Of a DNA stretch of 16,409 nt, positions 10,301-16,290 are shown in pieces. The notes beneath the pieces are model-generated. The model was not told the origin of the DNA. It saw only the letters and a program-made list of their open reading frames with translations, and ran no database searches. The position numbers were made by a program, and so were the translations under genes. Origin of the DNA: Beroe ovata (taxonomy: Eukaryota > Ctenophora > Nuda > Beroida > Beroidae). The DNA is taken from assembly GCA_946803715.1 (NCBI GenBank), contig CAMPET010000556.1, positions 1 through 16,409 of the forward strand, in the 5' to 3' direction. Position 1 is the stretch's first letter. Each line of letters opens with the position of its first letter.

Positions 10301-13300
10301 ATGAGTCGTTCACTTTACAACCTACCTGTTTCAGAACCACCGCTGTGTAGACGAGGGCGACTGTGGGGAAGTGTTTGGGTGTACCACTGACACATGTCCA
10401 GAGGCCGTCAGAGCGGAGCCATGTACCATACCCTGTGAAAGTAAGCGAGGTGGGTTGTCCCTAACGGTGACCATTGTTATTTGTCGTACGGGACTTGATC
10501 AAACTATCATTCAACTAAATCTACATTATAATCTACATTTTACTGTGATCATGAAACATAGAATCACTCGTTATTATAGAAGAACAAACACACCCATAAA
10601 TCGCCTCCGATCACCGAATAATGGATAATTTATAGGCACTTACATTCGCCACACCTCACAGATTTGGGCGAGCTGGTCAGTTTTGGCGGCTGCATGGCGG
10701 AGGATGGCGCGGAATGCGGCCCTGGTGAGGATGTGCATGTGTACTCATGCTACTTTGATGAGACCTGCCCGGATGAGTTGAACAAAACAAATTGTCCCAT
10801 GTTCCTCAACTGCCCAGAACTGTACGTGGTTAAGGAGTGTCACGTGACTTGTCTAGACGTGAGTTAACTTTATATAAGTTCAGTGACTCCATAACATTAC
10901 GATAAACTTTGAGTCTGGTCAATGAATGCGTGTACGAAGCACGCTCCACGTTTCACGTAGCATGAAAATGTGTCGCATGGCTTTATAACCACGCATAAGA
11001 CTTGTTTTCATACCACTGTCACGCACTAACTAACGTAAGCCACGCATCACGCGTTACAGTTAACGCGTGACTTCCCCCGTTTCAGCCACTGGGAGACTGG
11101 GTACCTCACGGTGAGTGTCATCCAGTTCAGATGTCACCAACTCACGAGTCTTGTGGTCCTGAAGCTGGCACTCAGCTGCTGGTTAGTTAGGAATAGGGGA
11201 TCGTTTTTATTGCTGGATTGGAGGAGGGGTGGAAATTGCAATGTTTTATTGGGGATGTTACATTGGGGGAGGGGTTGAAACTTGAAATTTAGAAGTATTA
11301 TAGGGGGTTGATGTGAACTTTATTGCAAATTGAGGATATACAATTTGTCCTCTCGGATTGTATATGATATCAAGAATATAACCAATATCCCACCTTAGGT
11401 GCGAGAGTGTCTCCAGCAGAAGACATGTCCCCGGGACTCCCACGAGCGCTGTTCCCGACTTCTGGATATGGGCTGTTCCGACCTGGTCACCCTGGGAACA
11501 TGTGATGTGCCCTGCAGTGATCCTCATGTGGTAAGCTGATGTGTGTGTCACGTGCTGAACCTGACACGTTATTTTTGTGATTTGGGGTATGGCAAAGGCT
11601 ATATCAACGGTTATTCAGTGATTAAGTAATCCTCTCGTCATCCATTAATCCATCGTGATTAACGAATCATGACGTCACAGATTGATACTGATCGTCTGCT
11701 TGGAACCTGGGTTGACATCTACAAGTGTATACCTGAGGAGCATTGTGGAGTGGGATCAATCCCTCAGGTATGCTAGGGGAAGAGACAATGGGAGCTACTG
11801 AGGGGTTCATTTGGTGTTGTGGGGAGAATTTGAAGACTTGATTGAAAAATGGATCATGTACTTTATAATCTGAGTAATATTGATCATCTTCGCAGATGAG
11901 GTCATGTATGAATGCCCGAAACTGTCCCAAATGGTCAATGGAACATCCGAGCTGCTTCGACCACTTCAACTGCACCACTCTGTTCAGGGAGAAAGTGTGC
12001 TTTGAAGTTTGCCCAGAGGGTGAGAGAGAGAGTTTTTCAATATAGTCGGAAAAAACGTCTAGTTTATGAACTTCACTATTCCTAGTTTATAATCAACTTG
12101 TTAACCCAGAATCTGATGAAGATGGAGGCTTGATACCAACAGATGAAACACCAGATGATGTTATTGTACCAACTACAATCCCCCCTAGCGAAGAATCAGG
12201 TATATTACAACTAAATTCCATGTCAGTTACAATAAACACACCTGAAAAATTCTCTTTAACACGGAAGACACAGTTCTAATAAGAAAAACCTCTTCTAGAA
12301 TCCGATGACGATGAAGACAAGAAACCTCTACCAACTGACGCTTTACCTGATAATGCTATCCTACCAACTACTCCCTCATCCACCCCAGGTAAAATTATCC
12401 GAAACCTTGTTTAAAAGTTGGACCCATCTTTAATAAATGTTGTCAGACATGTCACAAGGGATAATTTTGTTATGATGATATATGATCGTTATCATCCACA
12501 GAGAACGGTACTATTAATGACCGACTGAAGCGACAAGTGACTGACATGCAGGCCCATTCCTGTGAAGATTTGTTGCGGATTTCCACAGACTTCCCCTCGG
12601 GAGTTTATACCTTGTTTGACAAGAAGGGGGACAGTTATGAAACCTACTGTAAGATGGTATGTAGATTCTGATTTCTGATCACAATTAATGTGAAATCATC
12701 ATTCCAGACTGTATGCATGTTGGTATTAAGATTTGACAATGATAGTGGTATATATTTCACAGACTGAAAGAAACTATGAGCCTCTCTCTTGGACCTTGGT
12801 TGCATCTTTCGTGAATACTGACAGAGTTGTGTCGTGGGGTAAAGGTAACTTGACAAATTGGAGGAACTCCAGGACATTTGGCAACCCTGGTAAATCTCAA
12901 GATGCTGATTACAAAGGTCCAGCATGGAGCGAAGTTACTGGAAATGAGATAATGGTTGAGGACAGGTATGCCAAATAGTGAGAATCAGGAATAAATGTTA
13001 ATCTAAGTGACTGGCCAATATTTATTGATCTTATTCATGGCTAAATGATACCTACCAGGTTTGGACAGATGACTTTCTATATGGGTAAGCAAAAGAGAAC
13101 CCTGCATGATATCATTATGCAATTCACTGCCTGCACCCATGAACCAGTAGTTGGACCTGAAGACCATGTTGACTCTTCAAGTGCACCATGGAGAACTCAT
13201 GGAGCATTACTTGTGTATCCCGAGAAAAGTATTGGAGCAGGTACATCAAACCTTGATTTCTGAAAAATAGGTAGTGGTTAATATGAATACAATGAAATGT

Positions 13301-13731
13301 AATAGAATTGTGTATAAAAATTATAAATCACACTTTTTAGGCTGTGCATTGAATGAAGGTGGGAAAGACAAAGTACCAGTTCTAGGATTTGGAGGCACCA
13401 GATGTGGGTTGATGGGAGCTGGAATGGCTAACAGCTACTCTCTAGAGACCATGGTATGTTTATGCCTTAAATGATTTGCAATGAAATGGCTACAATGATT
13501 GGCAATACATTCAATCCAATCCCAATTTCAATACAAATCAATTGAAACATAATTGATTTCCAGGATTGGCACATGTCAATGGATACGCAAACAACATGTA
13601 CAACTGCCCGATGTGATAAATCCAGATGTAGTGGACCATGGAATGGCAATGTGCTTGCCTCTTCTACTGAGAACCCTAATCACAAAGGAGTGCATGATGC
13701 TAGCACATGGGGGAGACTTTACATAAAGTAA
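1..13731 (+). CDS. Giant Ig / TSP1 / lectin mosaic protein, 3' part, 49 exons
   Basis: This is one spliced gene, open at its 5' end because the window starts inside it. I derived exons from GT..AG borders, protein similarity and phase. All 48 junctions keep frame except at the n in exon 16 (4268). The order is Ig, TSP1 modules 1-13, an unassigned insert, TSP1 modules 14-21, acidic linkers, then a fibrinogen/intelectin-like lectin ending in TAA at 13729-13731. About 1,985 residues are visible. I noticed no hydrophobic membrane segment and the C terminus follows the lectin directly, so the protein is probably secreted or in the matrix; a signal peptide would lie upstream. Domains suggest adhesion, matrix or glycan recognition, but no orthologue is recognised. 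The locus could be two genes, but no stop, start or longer spacer separates the parts. Exon coordinates are given in the domain entries below. Exact borders of a few exons are less certain, for example 6359, 6531 and 4268. Confidence 0.85.
1312..3514 (+). other. TSP1 modules 1-5, divergent, mostly 6-cysteine
   Basis: Exons are the end of 1210-1354, then 1497-1592, 1728-1830, 2014-2130, 2335-2434, 2590-2689, 2921-3052, 3196-3341 and the start of 3446-3573. Module 1 begins DWSAWSECSTHCELG and then loses the usual downstream cysteines. Module 2 reads HWSTWGTCDRQTC then RNRTREC, with six Cys. Module 3 has no WxxW (RFSACSTLCGFG) but keeps six Cys. Module 4 is QWAEWSACDC then KRRTRET. Module 5 (AWSDWGNCVPKCGKG then RYRTRSC) is the most canonical. 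The layered Trp-Arg pattern WxxW with RxRxR is the family hallmark. TSP1 domains typically bind matrix proteins, glycosaminoglycans or receptors. Modules 1 and 4 may be structurally compromised. Confidence 0.8.
3063..3192. repeat. Clustered TGACACCA motifs in intron
   Basis: TGACACCA occurs at 3071, 3121, 3146, 3162 and 3185, with near copies at 3063 and about 3089, inside the intron 3053-3195. The last copy abuts the acceptor. The intron at 1831-2013 also ends with two such motifs near 1989-2006. Confidence 0.6.
3594..3631. repeat. Short inverted repeat in intron
   Basis: TTTGGCAAAG at 3594-3603 pairs with CTTTGCCAAA at 3622-3631 across 18 bases. It lies in the intron 3574-3821 and could form a small hairpin. 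No known role. Confidence 0.5.
3899..4220 (+). other. Intron, 322 bases, no feature recognised
   Basis: This is the intron between the exon ending at 3898 (YCEQ|G) and the one starting at 4221. It begins GTAGGT and ends CTCCTCAG. I see no coding continuity or clear repeat in it. Confidence 0.6.
4268..4268. other. Assembly gap (n) inside exon 16
   Basis: The exon from 4221 reads LYTDWGEWSSC and then stops at n. The bases after it look intronic and no donor is seen. The missing part should hold the rest of the module 7 first half, ending in the usual HR codon, and possibly whole extra modules. Confidence 0.8.
4305..4370. repeat. Degenerate tandem repeat in intron, unit about 17 bases
   Basis: Units resembling TTGACCTAACTGGACA follow one another about three and a half times, just downstream of the gap at 4268. 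Their presence near the gap may explain the assembly break. Confidence 0.6.
5338..5374. repeat. Perfect 18-base palindrome in a short intron
   Basis: GATTTAGTTATGGCATCA (5338-5355) and its exact reverse complement (5357-5374) are separated by a single base. It fills about a third of the 116-base intron 5279-5394 and ends 20 bases before the acceptor. Confidence 0.9.
5831..5976. repeat. Pyrimidine-rich minisatellite in intron
   Basis: A 15-base unit AACTCACCTCACTCC repeats about five times from 5831 to 5904. It is followed by two copies of a 36-base unit (5905-5940, 5941-5976) that begin CTCTCTAT and end CTCCCTCCCT. All lie in the 313-base intron 5677-5989, just before the acceptor at 5989, and form an unusually long C/T-rich tract on the coding strand. 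Confidence 0.9.
5990..6869 (+). other. TSP1-derived modules 12-13, 8-cysteine type
   Basis: Exons are 5990-6092, 6229-6359, 6531-6638 and 6759-6869. Module 12 starts GRWVNWGSC, keeps a WxxW, and carries CGDGTQMQVRQC like a normal TSP1 core. It is then extended by a second half with C-x8-C-x3-C at its end (ECTKIYRLVPCSIVC). Module 13 (SKWTRDGSC, KCGKGKIFEYRTC, NCDSIVRLADCEVPC) has the same eight cysteines but only one of the two Trp. The intron positions here (phase 2 after LDE, phase 1 after MKG) differ from those in later modules. The donor at 6359/6360 (AGAG|gttgag) is weak, so that border is less certain. Confidence 0.75.
6925..6979. repeat. 20-base direct repeat in intron
   Basis: GCTCATGATATAATTGATAA occurs at 6925-6944 and again at 6960-6979 in the intron 6870-6983, the second copy running into the acceptor. 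Confidence 0.8.
6984..7610 (+). other. Unassigned beta-rich insert between TSP1 modules 13 and 14
   Basis: Exons are 6984-7060, 7142-7246 and 7373-7610, about 140 residues with no TSP1 signature. Visible features are alternating hydrophobic stretches (YGAIEFIGDEGGIGYLAWGF, then LWTLYITDKEILLVAEDVLHF), cysteines in DCDTTSCA, ACEK and ETCPAS, and an ending like IKAVGFRNLMARGARYNF. The WTLYIT...ILLV...VLHF...C...I..V.F order faintly recalls the farnesoic-acid O-methyltransferase-like (FAMeT) beta-sandwich found in invertebrate extracellular proteins. That resemblance is weak and from memory of the pattern only. The segment is bounded by phase-1 introns on both sides (6870-6983 and 7611-7771), so it could have entered as a shuffled symmetric exon set. 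Confidence 0.6.
8006..8103. repeat. Foldback element about 98 bases in intron
   Basis: The left half (8006-8052) and right half (8058-8103) are imperfect reverse complements around a 5-base centre. The inner 16 bases, AGCAGCTACAGCTAGT, match with one mismatch; outer parts match with scattered differences and small indels. Size and structure resemble a short MITE-like insertion. It sits in intron 7970-8157. Confidence 0.7.
8108..8136. repeat. Perfect 12-base inverted repeat
   Basis: AAACAGACGTAG (8108-8119) pairs perfectly with CTACGTCTGTTT (8125-8136) over a 5-base loop. It is immediately downstream of the larger foldback and 21 bases before the exon at 8158. Confidence 0.85.
8250..8384. repeat. 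68-base tandem duplication including a splice donor
   Basis: Unit 1 (8250-8317) and unit 2 (8318 to about 8384) both begin CCTAACACGTGAGTC and stay nearly identical through GGGTTAGGGAAATGCGAGG. The first unit contains the end of the exon (8257) and its donor GTGAGT; the second unit carries an intact copy of the same donor at 8326. Confidence 0.9.
10141..10308. repeat. 84-base tandem duplication in intron
   Basis: Copies start AATCAGGG at 10141 and 10225 and share TTCGACGTTG, TTTTCCACAAAACTTAGATA and ACTGCTGTCCA before ending in GAGTC. They occupy most of the intron 10114-10334. Confidence 0.85.
12110..12388 (+). other. Two duplicated 90-base linker exons (acidic, Pro/Thr rich)
   Basis: Exons 12110-12199 and 12299-12388 are both exactly 90 bases, both phase 1-1 and clearly homologous. 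The first begins ESDEDGGLIPTDETPDD and ends VPTTIPPSEES. The second begins ESDDDEDKKPLPTDALPDN and ends LPTTPSSTP. They encode an extended, negatively charged spacer with Thr/Pro clusters that could carry O-glycans, separating the TSP1 array from the lectin. Because each is symmetric, skipping or repeating one would not disturb the frame, so alternative splicing could set spacer length. Confidence 0.85.
12502..13731 (+). other. C-terminal fibrinogen/intelectin-like lectin domain
   Basis: Exons are 12502-12656, 12763-12965, 13059-13240, 13341-13453 and 13564-13731. After NGTINDRLKRQ the domain runs about 235 residues to the stop. It begins SCEDLLRISTDFPSGVYTLF then YETYCKM, the classic fibrinogen-C / intelectin opening (C-x-x-L...PSG-x-Y-x-x...Y-x-x-x-C-x-M). 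SWTLVASF follows, then NWRNSRTFGNPG and a DADYKGPAW stretch resembling the NW..Y.TFG and DYKNP region of intelectins. Later come WRTHGALLVYP, GFGGTRCG, and a Cys-rich tail ending GVHDASTWGRLYIK. Vertebrate intelectins bind exocyclic diols through calcium; whether those ligand residues are kept here I cannot tell. It ends without a membrane anchor. Confidence 0.78.
12522..12533 (+). other. Possible furin-type cleavage site RLKR
   Basis: The codons read Arg-Leu-Lys-Arg followed by Gln-Val, matching R-x-K/R-R. The site sits between the acidic spacer and the first cysteine of the lectin domain, a position where cleavage would release or separate the lectin. An N-glycosylation sequon (NGT, 12504-12512) lies just upstream. 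Use of the site is inferred. Confidence 0.5.
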
Positions 13732-14170
13732 TAAGAGACAATTATTCACAACAAAAATGACATTACAGAAATCTATATAACATGCTATTGAACAAGTTTT
13801 GTAGGATTGTGTAAATATTTTTGCATGGAATTGATTTTGACATTGTATCATCTTATAGATGTATCATTCATTTCATGGACTTATTTGTACCTAGCCTTAA
13901 ATCAATTTTGAATCATCAACTTTGAATTTTAATCAAGTTGATCCATTGCACTGATGCCCGAGCATTGGTACAATACATCAATGATTGCAGTGAAATATGA
14001 AGAAGGTTTAAAGTTGCAATGTTTCATGTTGTTGGACTTGTTCAATGTTCTCATGGCCTCATGCTGCGCTGTCCCACGAGATTTCATGGTTCCTGGGCGG
14101 GCCGTTGAATTCTTGGCGCATTTTGCATTTGCATTGTGTTTGTTAGATTAGATTCCATCTGAGCTTGTTT
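13732..14170 (+). other. Probable 3' UTR and downstream spacer
   Basis: This is AT-rich sequence after the stop codon. I find no AATAAA or ATTAAA in the first 200 bases, so the poly(A) site is not placed. A small open frame at 13954-14151 shows no recognisable protein. Apart from the PUF-like site at 13810 I see nothing further. Confidence 0.6.
13810..13817 (+). promoter_or_regulatory. Possible Pumilio (PUF) binding site in 3' UTR
   Basis: The transcript would read UGUAAAUA, matching the PUF consensus UGUAHAUA, about 80 bases after the stop codon. A single 8-base match can occur by chance. Confidence 0.3.
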
Positions 14171-14239
14171 GGCGATGCTAGACCGCTGATGCAAGCCGCT
14201 GAGAATAAGTTTGCGCCGCGCGCGCAAAACGAAATTCTC
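14171..14239 (+). repeat. Dispersed terminal-repeat-like sequence, copy 1
   Basis: It starts GGCGATGCTAGACCGCTGAT, continues through GCAAGCCGC, AATAAGTTTGCG and a CG-alternating stretch, and ends CGAAATTCTC at the gap n (14240). It is homologous to the reverse complement of 15810-15914 and to 16244-16290. Confidence 0.75.
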
Positions 14240-14240
14240 N

Positions 14241-14493
14241 TTTTCACGTCATCGTATTTTCTCTTGGATCATTGATATCCATCTGTTTTCATAATGTTCA
14301 CCTACACGTTATAAACTCTGTAAAGTACGGCAACTGCTATGCATTATGAGGAGCCCATATAATTTTTAGCGTGCATTACGAGATCTGTAAAATGATACTC
14401 AGCGTGTTTTAAAAAAATCACTATATCCCGGCGAACTTTATGAAATTTAGTCACCCCTCTTCAGCGGCATTTTATAGCCTTAGGATTCTTTAT
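14241..14493. other. Non-coding stretch, nothing recognised
   Basis: AT-rich sequence between the gap at 14240 and the direct repeat. No coding potential, RNA gene or repeat is evident to me. Confidence 0.5.
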
Positions 14494-14717
14494 ATGACTT
14501 TTGTACCATCAACAACTTTCTTACAAGTCTTCTTTTCCAACTTTCTTGAAATCAAATACCCCTGGAATCTCTGCATCGCTGACATATGCTATGTCCCACT
14601 AGTGAGGAGCGCGCGCTAGTCACGTGACTTAATTCAGCATCGTGATTGGCCAAACGACGCTTCCCTGCGCAAACGTCTCAAAACGCCCATGGGTAAACTA
14701 TTTGGCCGTCTACTATA
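14494..14717. repeat. Direct repeat copy 1, about 225 bases
   Basis: It starts ATGACTTTTGTACCATCAAC and ends TTTGGCCGTCTACTATA. It matches 15575-15800 nearly throughout, including CCACTAGTGAGGA and GTCACGTGACTTAA. It leads directly into the foldback at 14720. Confidence 0.9.
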
Positions 14718-14719
14718 TC

Positions 14720-14814
14720 TGACTTCAGTTTCTCGCGCGCGGCGCGCGCGCCTTCATCGAAGGCCTTCATGTTTCGGCCTTCGATGAAGGCGCGCTCGCG
14801 CGAGAAACAGGTCA
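14720..14814. repeat. Large GC-rich foldback
   Basis: The left arm (14720-14765) and right arm (14776-14814) pair around a 10-base loop. The innermost 14 bases, CTTCATCGAAGGCC against GGCCTTCGATGAAG, pair perfectly; then CG-alternating tracts of unequal length, then TTTCTCGCGCG against CGCGCGAGAAA, then TGAC against GTCA. Confidence 0.85.
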
Positions 14815-15041
14815 GGTAACATCTGACAAAACGGACTTACAGTAGTTTTTGATCAAATTTAATAGCAGGTGTTGAAAACATCCTCTTGAGAGAATGGGTG
14901 TCAATGTATCTATTACAAGGTGGATTTTAGGGTCTGAATAACTGGTTGCATGTAAAAATTGCTACTTTTTCCTCAAATTGATTTAACATTATGTATCTGA
15001 TCAACTTGCATAACAAGTTATGACTTCCTACATTGAATCAG
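14815..15041. other. Spacer upstream of the B-box exons, nothing recognised
   Basis: AT-rich, without clear exons or repeats. It could be an intron or promoter of the B-box gene. Confidence 0.45.
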
Positions 15042-15553
15042 CATGACAATGAACAAGGACACCTGTGCATGAGTCAGATTCTTTGCCAGTTTTGGTGCAA
15101 GCCTCACAATCAAGGTATATAGTATGCCATGAAATTGCCTAAATATTCATTCAGTTAATAAGCTATTACTATAATCATTCATTCACTTATTGATATGCCT
15201 GTGAACTTTTCCAGCTGTTGTGACATGTTCTGATTGTGGGGATTCCGTCTTTGATGACATTGCTTTCTTCTGCAAACTTTGTTCTGAACGGCAGCACCTT
15301 GTAAGACTCAAAATTTGCCATTAATACTTGTTTACTGCTATATTCATTGACTGACACCAATTGTGCCATTCAATTTTGATAAATTGGTTCTACTGATACT
15401 ATCACCTTCAAGAAACACAAAGATCACACATTAAAGTCAATAAGAAAGTACAAAGAAATGGCCCAGTCAACAAGGAAGGCAATGAGTGATGAAGAAATAC
15501 TTCCAATCGCAAGCAAGAGTGTTCTTTTAGTTGATGATTGTGAAGTCTTGTGT
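15042..15553 (+). CDS. B-box zinc-binding protein fragment (TRIM-like), partial
   Basis: Two well-supported exons are 15215-15300 and 15413-15553, and a tentative upstream exon is 15042-15114; their phases fit. The joined product contains TCSDCGDSVFDDIAFFCKLC, then ERQHL joined to KHKDHTLKSI: a C-x2-C...C-x2-C...H...H-x2-H pattern ending in HTLKSI as in B-box domains. A charged segment RKYKEMAQSTRKAMSDEE follows and may begin a coiled coil. The tentative exon adds LCQFWCKPHNQ with further Cys/His. B-box proteins of the TRIM type often act as ubiquitin ligases or scaffolds; no RING is seen here. The gene is cut at the 3' side: a GTAAGT donor at 15554 is followed by a gap (15567). The acceptor at 15412 (TTCAAG) is poor. 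It may be a gene remnant in repeat-rich DNA. Confidence 0.55.
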
Positions 15554-15566
15554 GTAAGTATGAGCG

Positions 15567-15567
15567 N
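15567..15567. other. Assembly gap (n) between B-box fragment and repeat copy 2
   Basis: A single n lies just after the donor of the last B-box exon and 8 bases before repeat copy 2. The downstream order is therefore uncertain. Confidence 0.7.
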
Positions 15568-15574
15568 ACTCTAA

Positions 15575-15800
15575 ATGACTTTTGTACCATCAATAACTTT
15601 CTTACAAGTCTTTTTTCCAACTTTCTTGAAATCAAAATATGCCCCTGGAATCTCTGCATCGCTGACATATGCTAGGTCCCACTAGTGAGGAACGCGCACT
15701 AGTCACGTGACTTAACTCTGCATCGTGATTGGCCAAACGGCGTTTCCCTGCGCAAACGTCTCAAAACGCCCATGGGTAAACTATTTGGCCGTCTACTATA
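15575..15800. repeat. Direct repeat copy 2, about 226 bases
   Basis: Same orientation as 14494-14717 with a small number of substitutions and short indels. Instead of the foldback, it is followed directly by the inverted terminal-like repeat at 15810. Confidence 0.9.
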
Positions 15801-15809
15801 GACCCTGTC

Positions 15810-15914
15810 GAGAATTTCGTCGCGCGCGCGCAACTTATCCTCAGACAGGACGCAACTTATCCTCAGACAGGACGCAAGCCGCTTCGCGGCTTGCATCAGC
15901 GGTCTGGCATCGCC
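15810..15914 (-). repeat. Dispersed terminal-repeat-like sequence, copy 2 (inverted)
   Basis: Read on the minus strand it gives GGCGATGCCAGACCGCTGAT, then CAAGCCGC, AGGATAAGTTGCG and CGACGAAATTCTC, matching 14171-14239. It contains an internal tandem duplication of 22 bases (15831-15852, 15853-15874) and a small hairpin CAAGCCGC..GCGGCTTG at 15875-15893, which copy 1 lacks. Confidence 0.75.
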
Positions 15915-16243
15915 CGACATGGACAACGTTTCTGCTGCTTGTCATCCCGGCCCACGTAGCTGCGCACATGGCCATGGTGCGCGCGCCCTTGCATTGTGCA
16001 GATCAATTTTACTCAGTGCAGCCTCAGTGAACTGAAAAGACGTAGAAAGGAGACGCACAGCGCGGAGTATTTGGGTCAGGCAAGCGCAGCGCGGGAACAT
16101 CTAAGTCACTCGTCAAATGACCTAGCATTGCCGAAAATGCCAAGGCCAAGTTAAACAATGAACAAGAAAATATGAATATGGCATTTATAACTCATCTAAA
16201 AGTTGAGCTTTGTAACTAGATTCCTTCCTCCCGTTGTTGTAAA
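15915..16243. other. Non-coding stretch, nothing recognised
   Basis: Mixed composition, with a GC-rich first part (several GCGC runs to about 16090) and an AT-rich second part. I see no supported exon, RNA gene or repeat. Confidence 0.45.
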
Positions 16244-16290
16244 GCGATGCCACACCCCTGATGCAAGCCACAAATAAGTTGAGCTTGTGC
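16244..16290 (+). repeat. Dispersed terminal-repeat-like sequence, copy 3 (degenerate)
   Basis: GCGATGCCACACCCCTGATG then CAAGCCACAAATAAGTTG matches copy 1 with several substitutions, in the same orientation. The CG-alternating section is absent. Confidence 0.6.

Larger units (their letters stand above)
7772..12019 (+). other. TSP1-derived modules 14-21, 8-cysteine type, tandem array
   Basis: Exons are 7772-7969, 8158-8257, 8528-8681, 8885-8989, 9193-9281, 9454-9565, 9717-9863, 10027-10113, 10335-10440, 10662-10858, 11086-11181, 11399-11530, 11681-11767 and 11896-12019. Eight modules start with LG(D/T/S)W(V/E)D-like sequence and each has eight cysteines. The end is rigid: C-x8-C-x3-C in all, as in ECAELFRTRKCAAEC, VCSPLFRGVDCHVQC and NCTTLFREKVCFEVC; C3-x5-C4 is also constant. 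The core (CG-x-G-x-x-x-Q-x-R-x-C) shows the TSP1 origin. The second Trp of WxxW is absent. Modules 14 and 19 are single-exon; modules 16, 17, 18, 20 and 21 share a phase-0 intron just before (V/M)R(S/E)C. Module 18 is the most divergent. Confidence 0.8.

Noticed and set aside
1-13731. Apicomplexan-type TSP1 adhesin (TRAP/CTRP-like) origin
   Set aside because: Ig domains, the intelectin-like domain and very dense introns point to an animal gene; no von Willebrand A domain or membrane anchor is seen.
13954-14151. 65-codon open frame after the lectin gene
   Set aside because: No recognisable domain, no splice context, and it reads into spacer sequence.
15699-16030. Overlapping open frames on both strands
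   Set aside because: They run through the direct repeat and terminal-like repeat; composition is due to GC-rich repeats.
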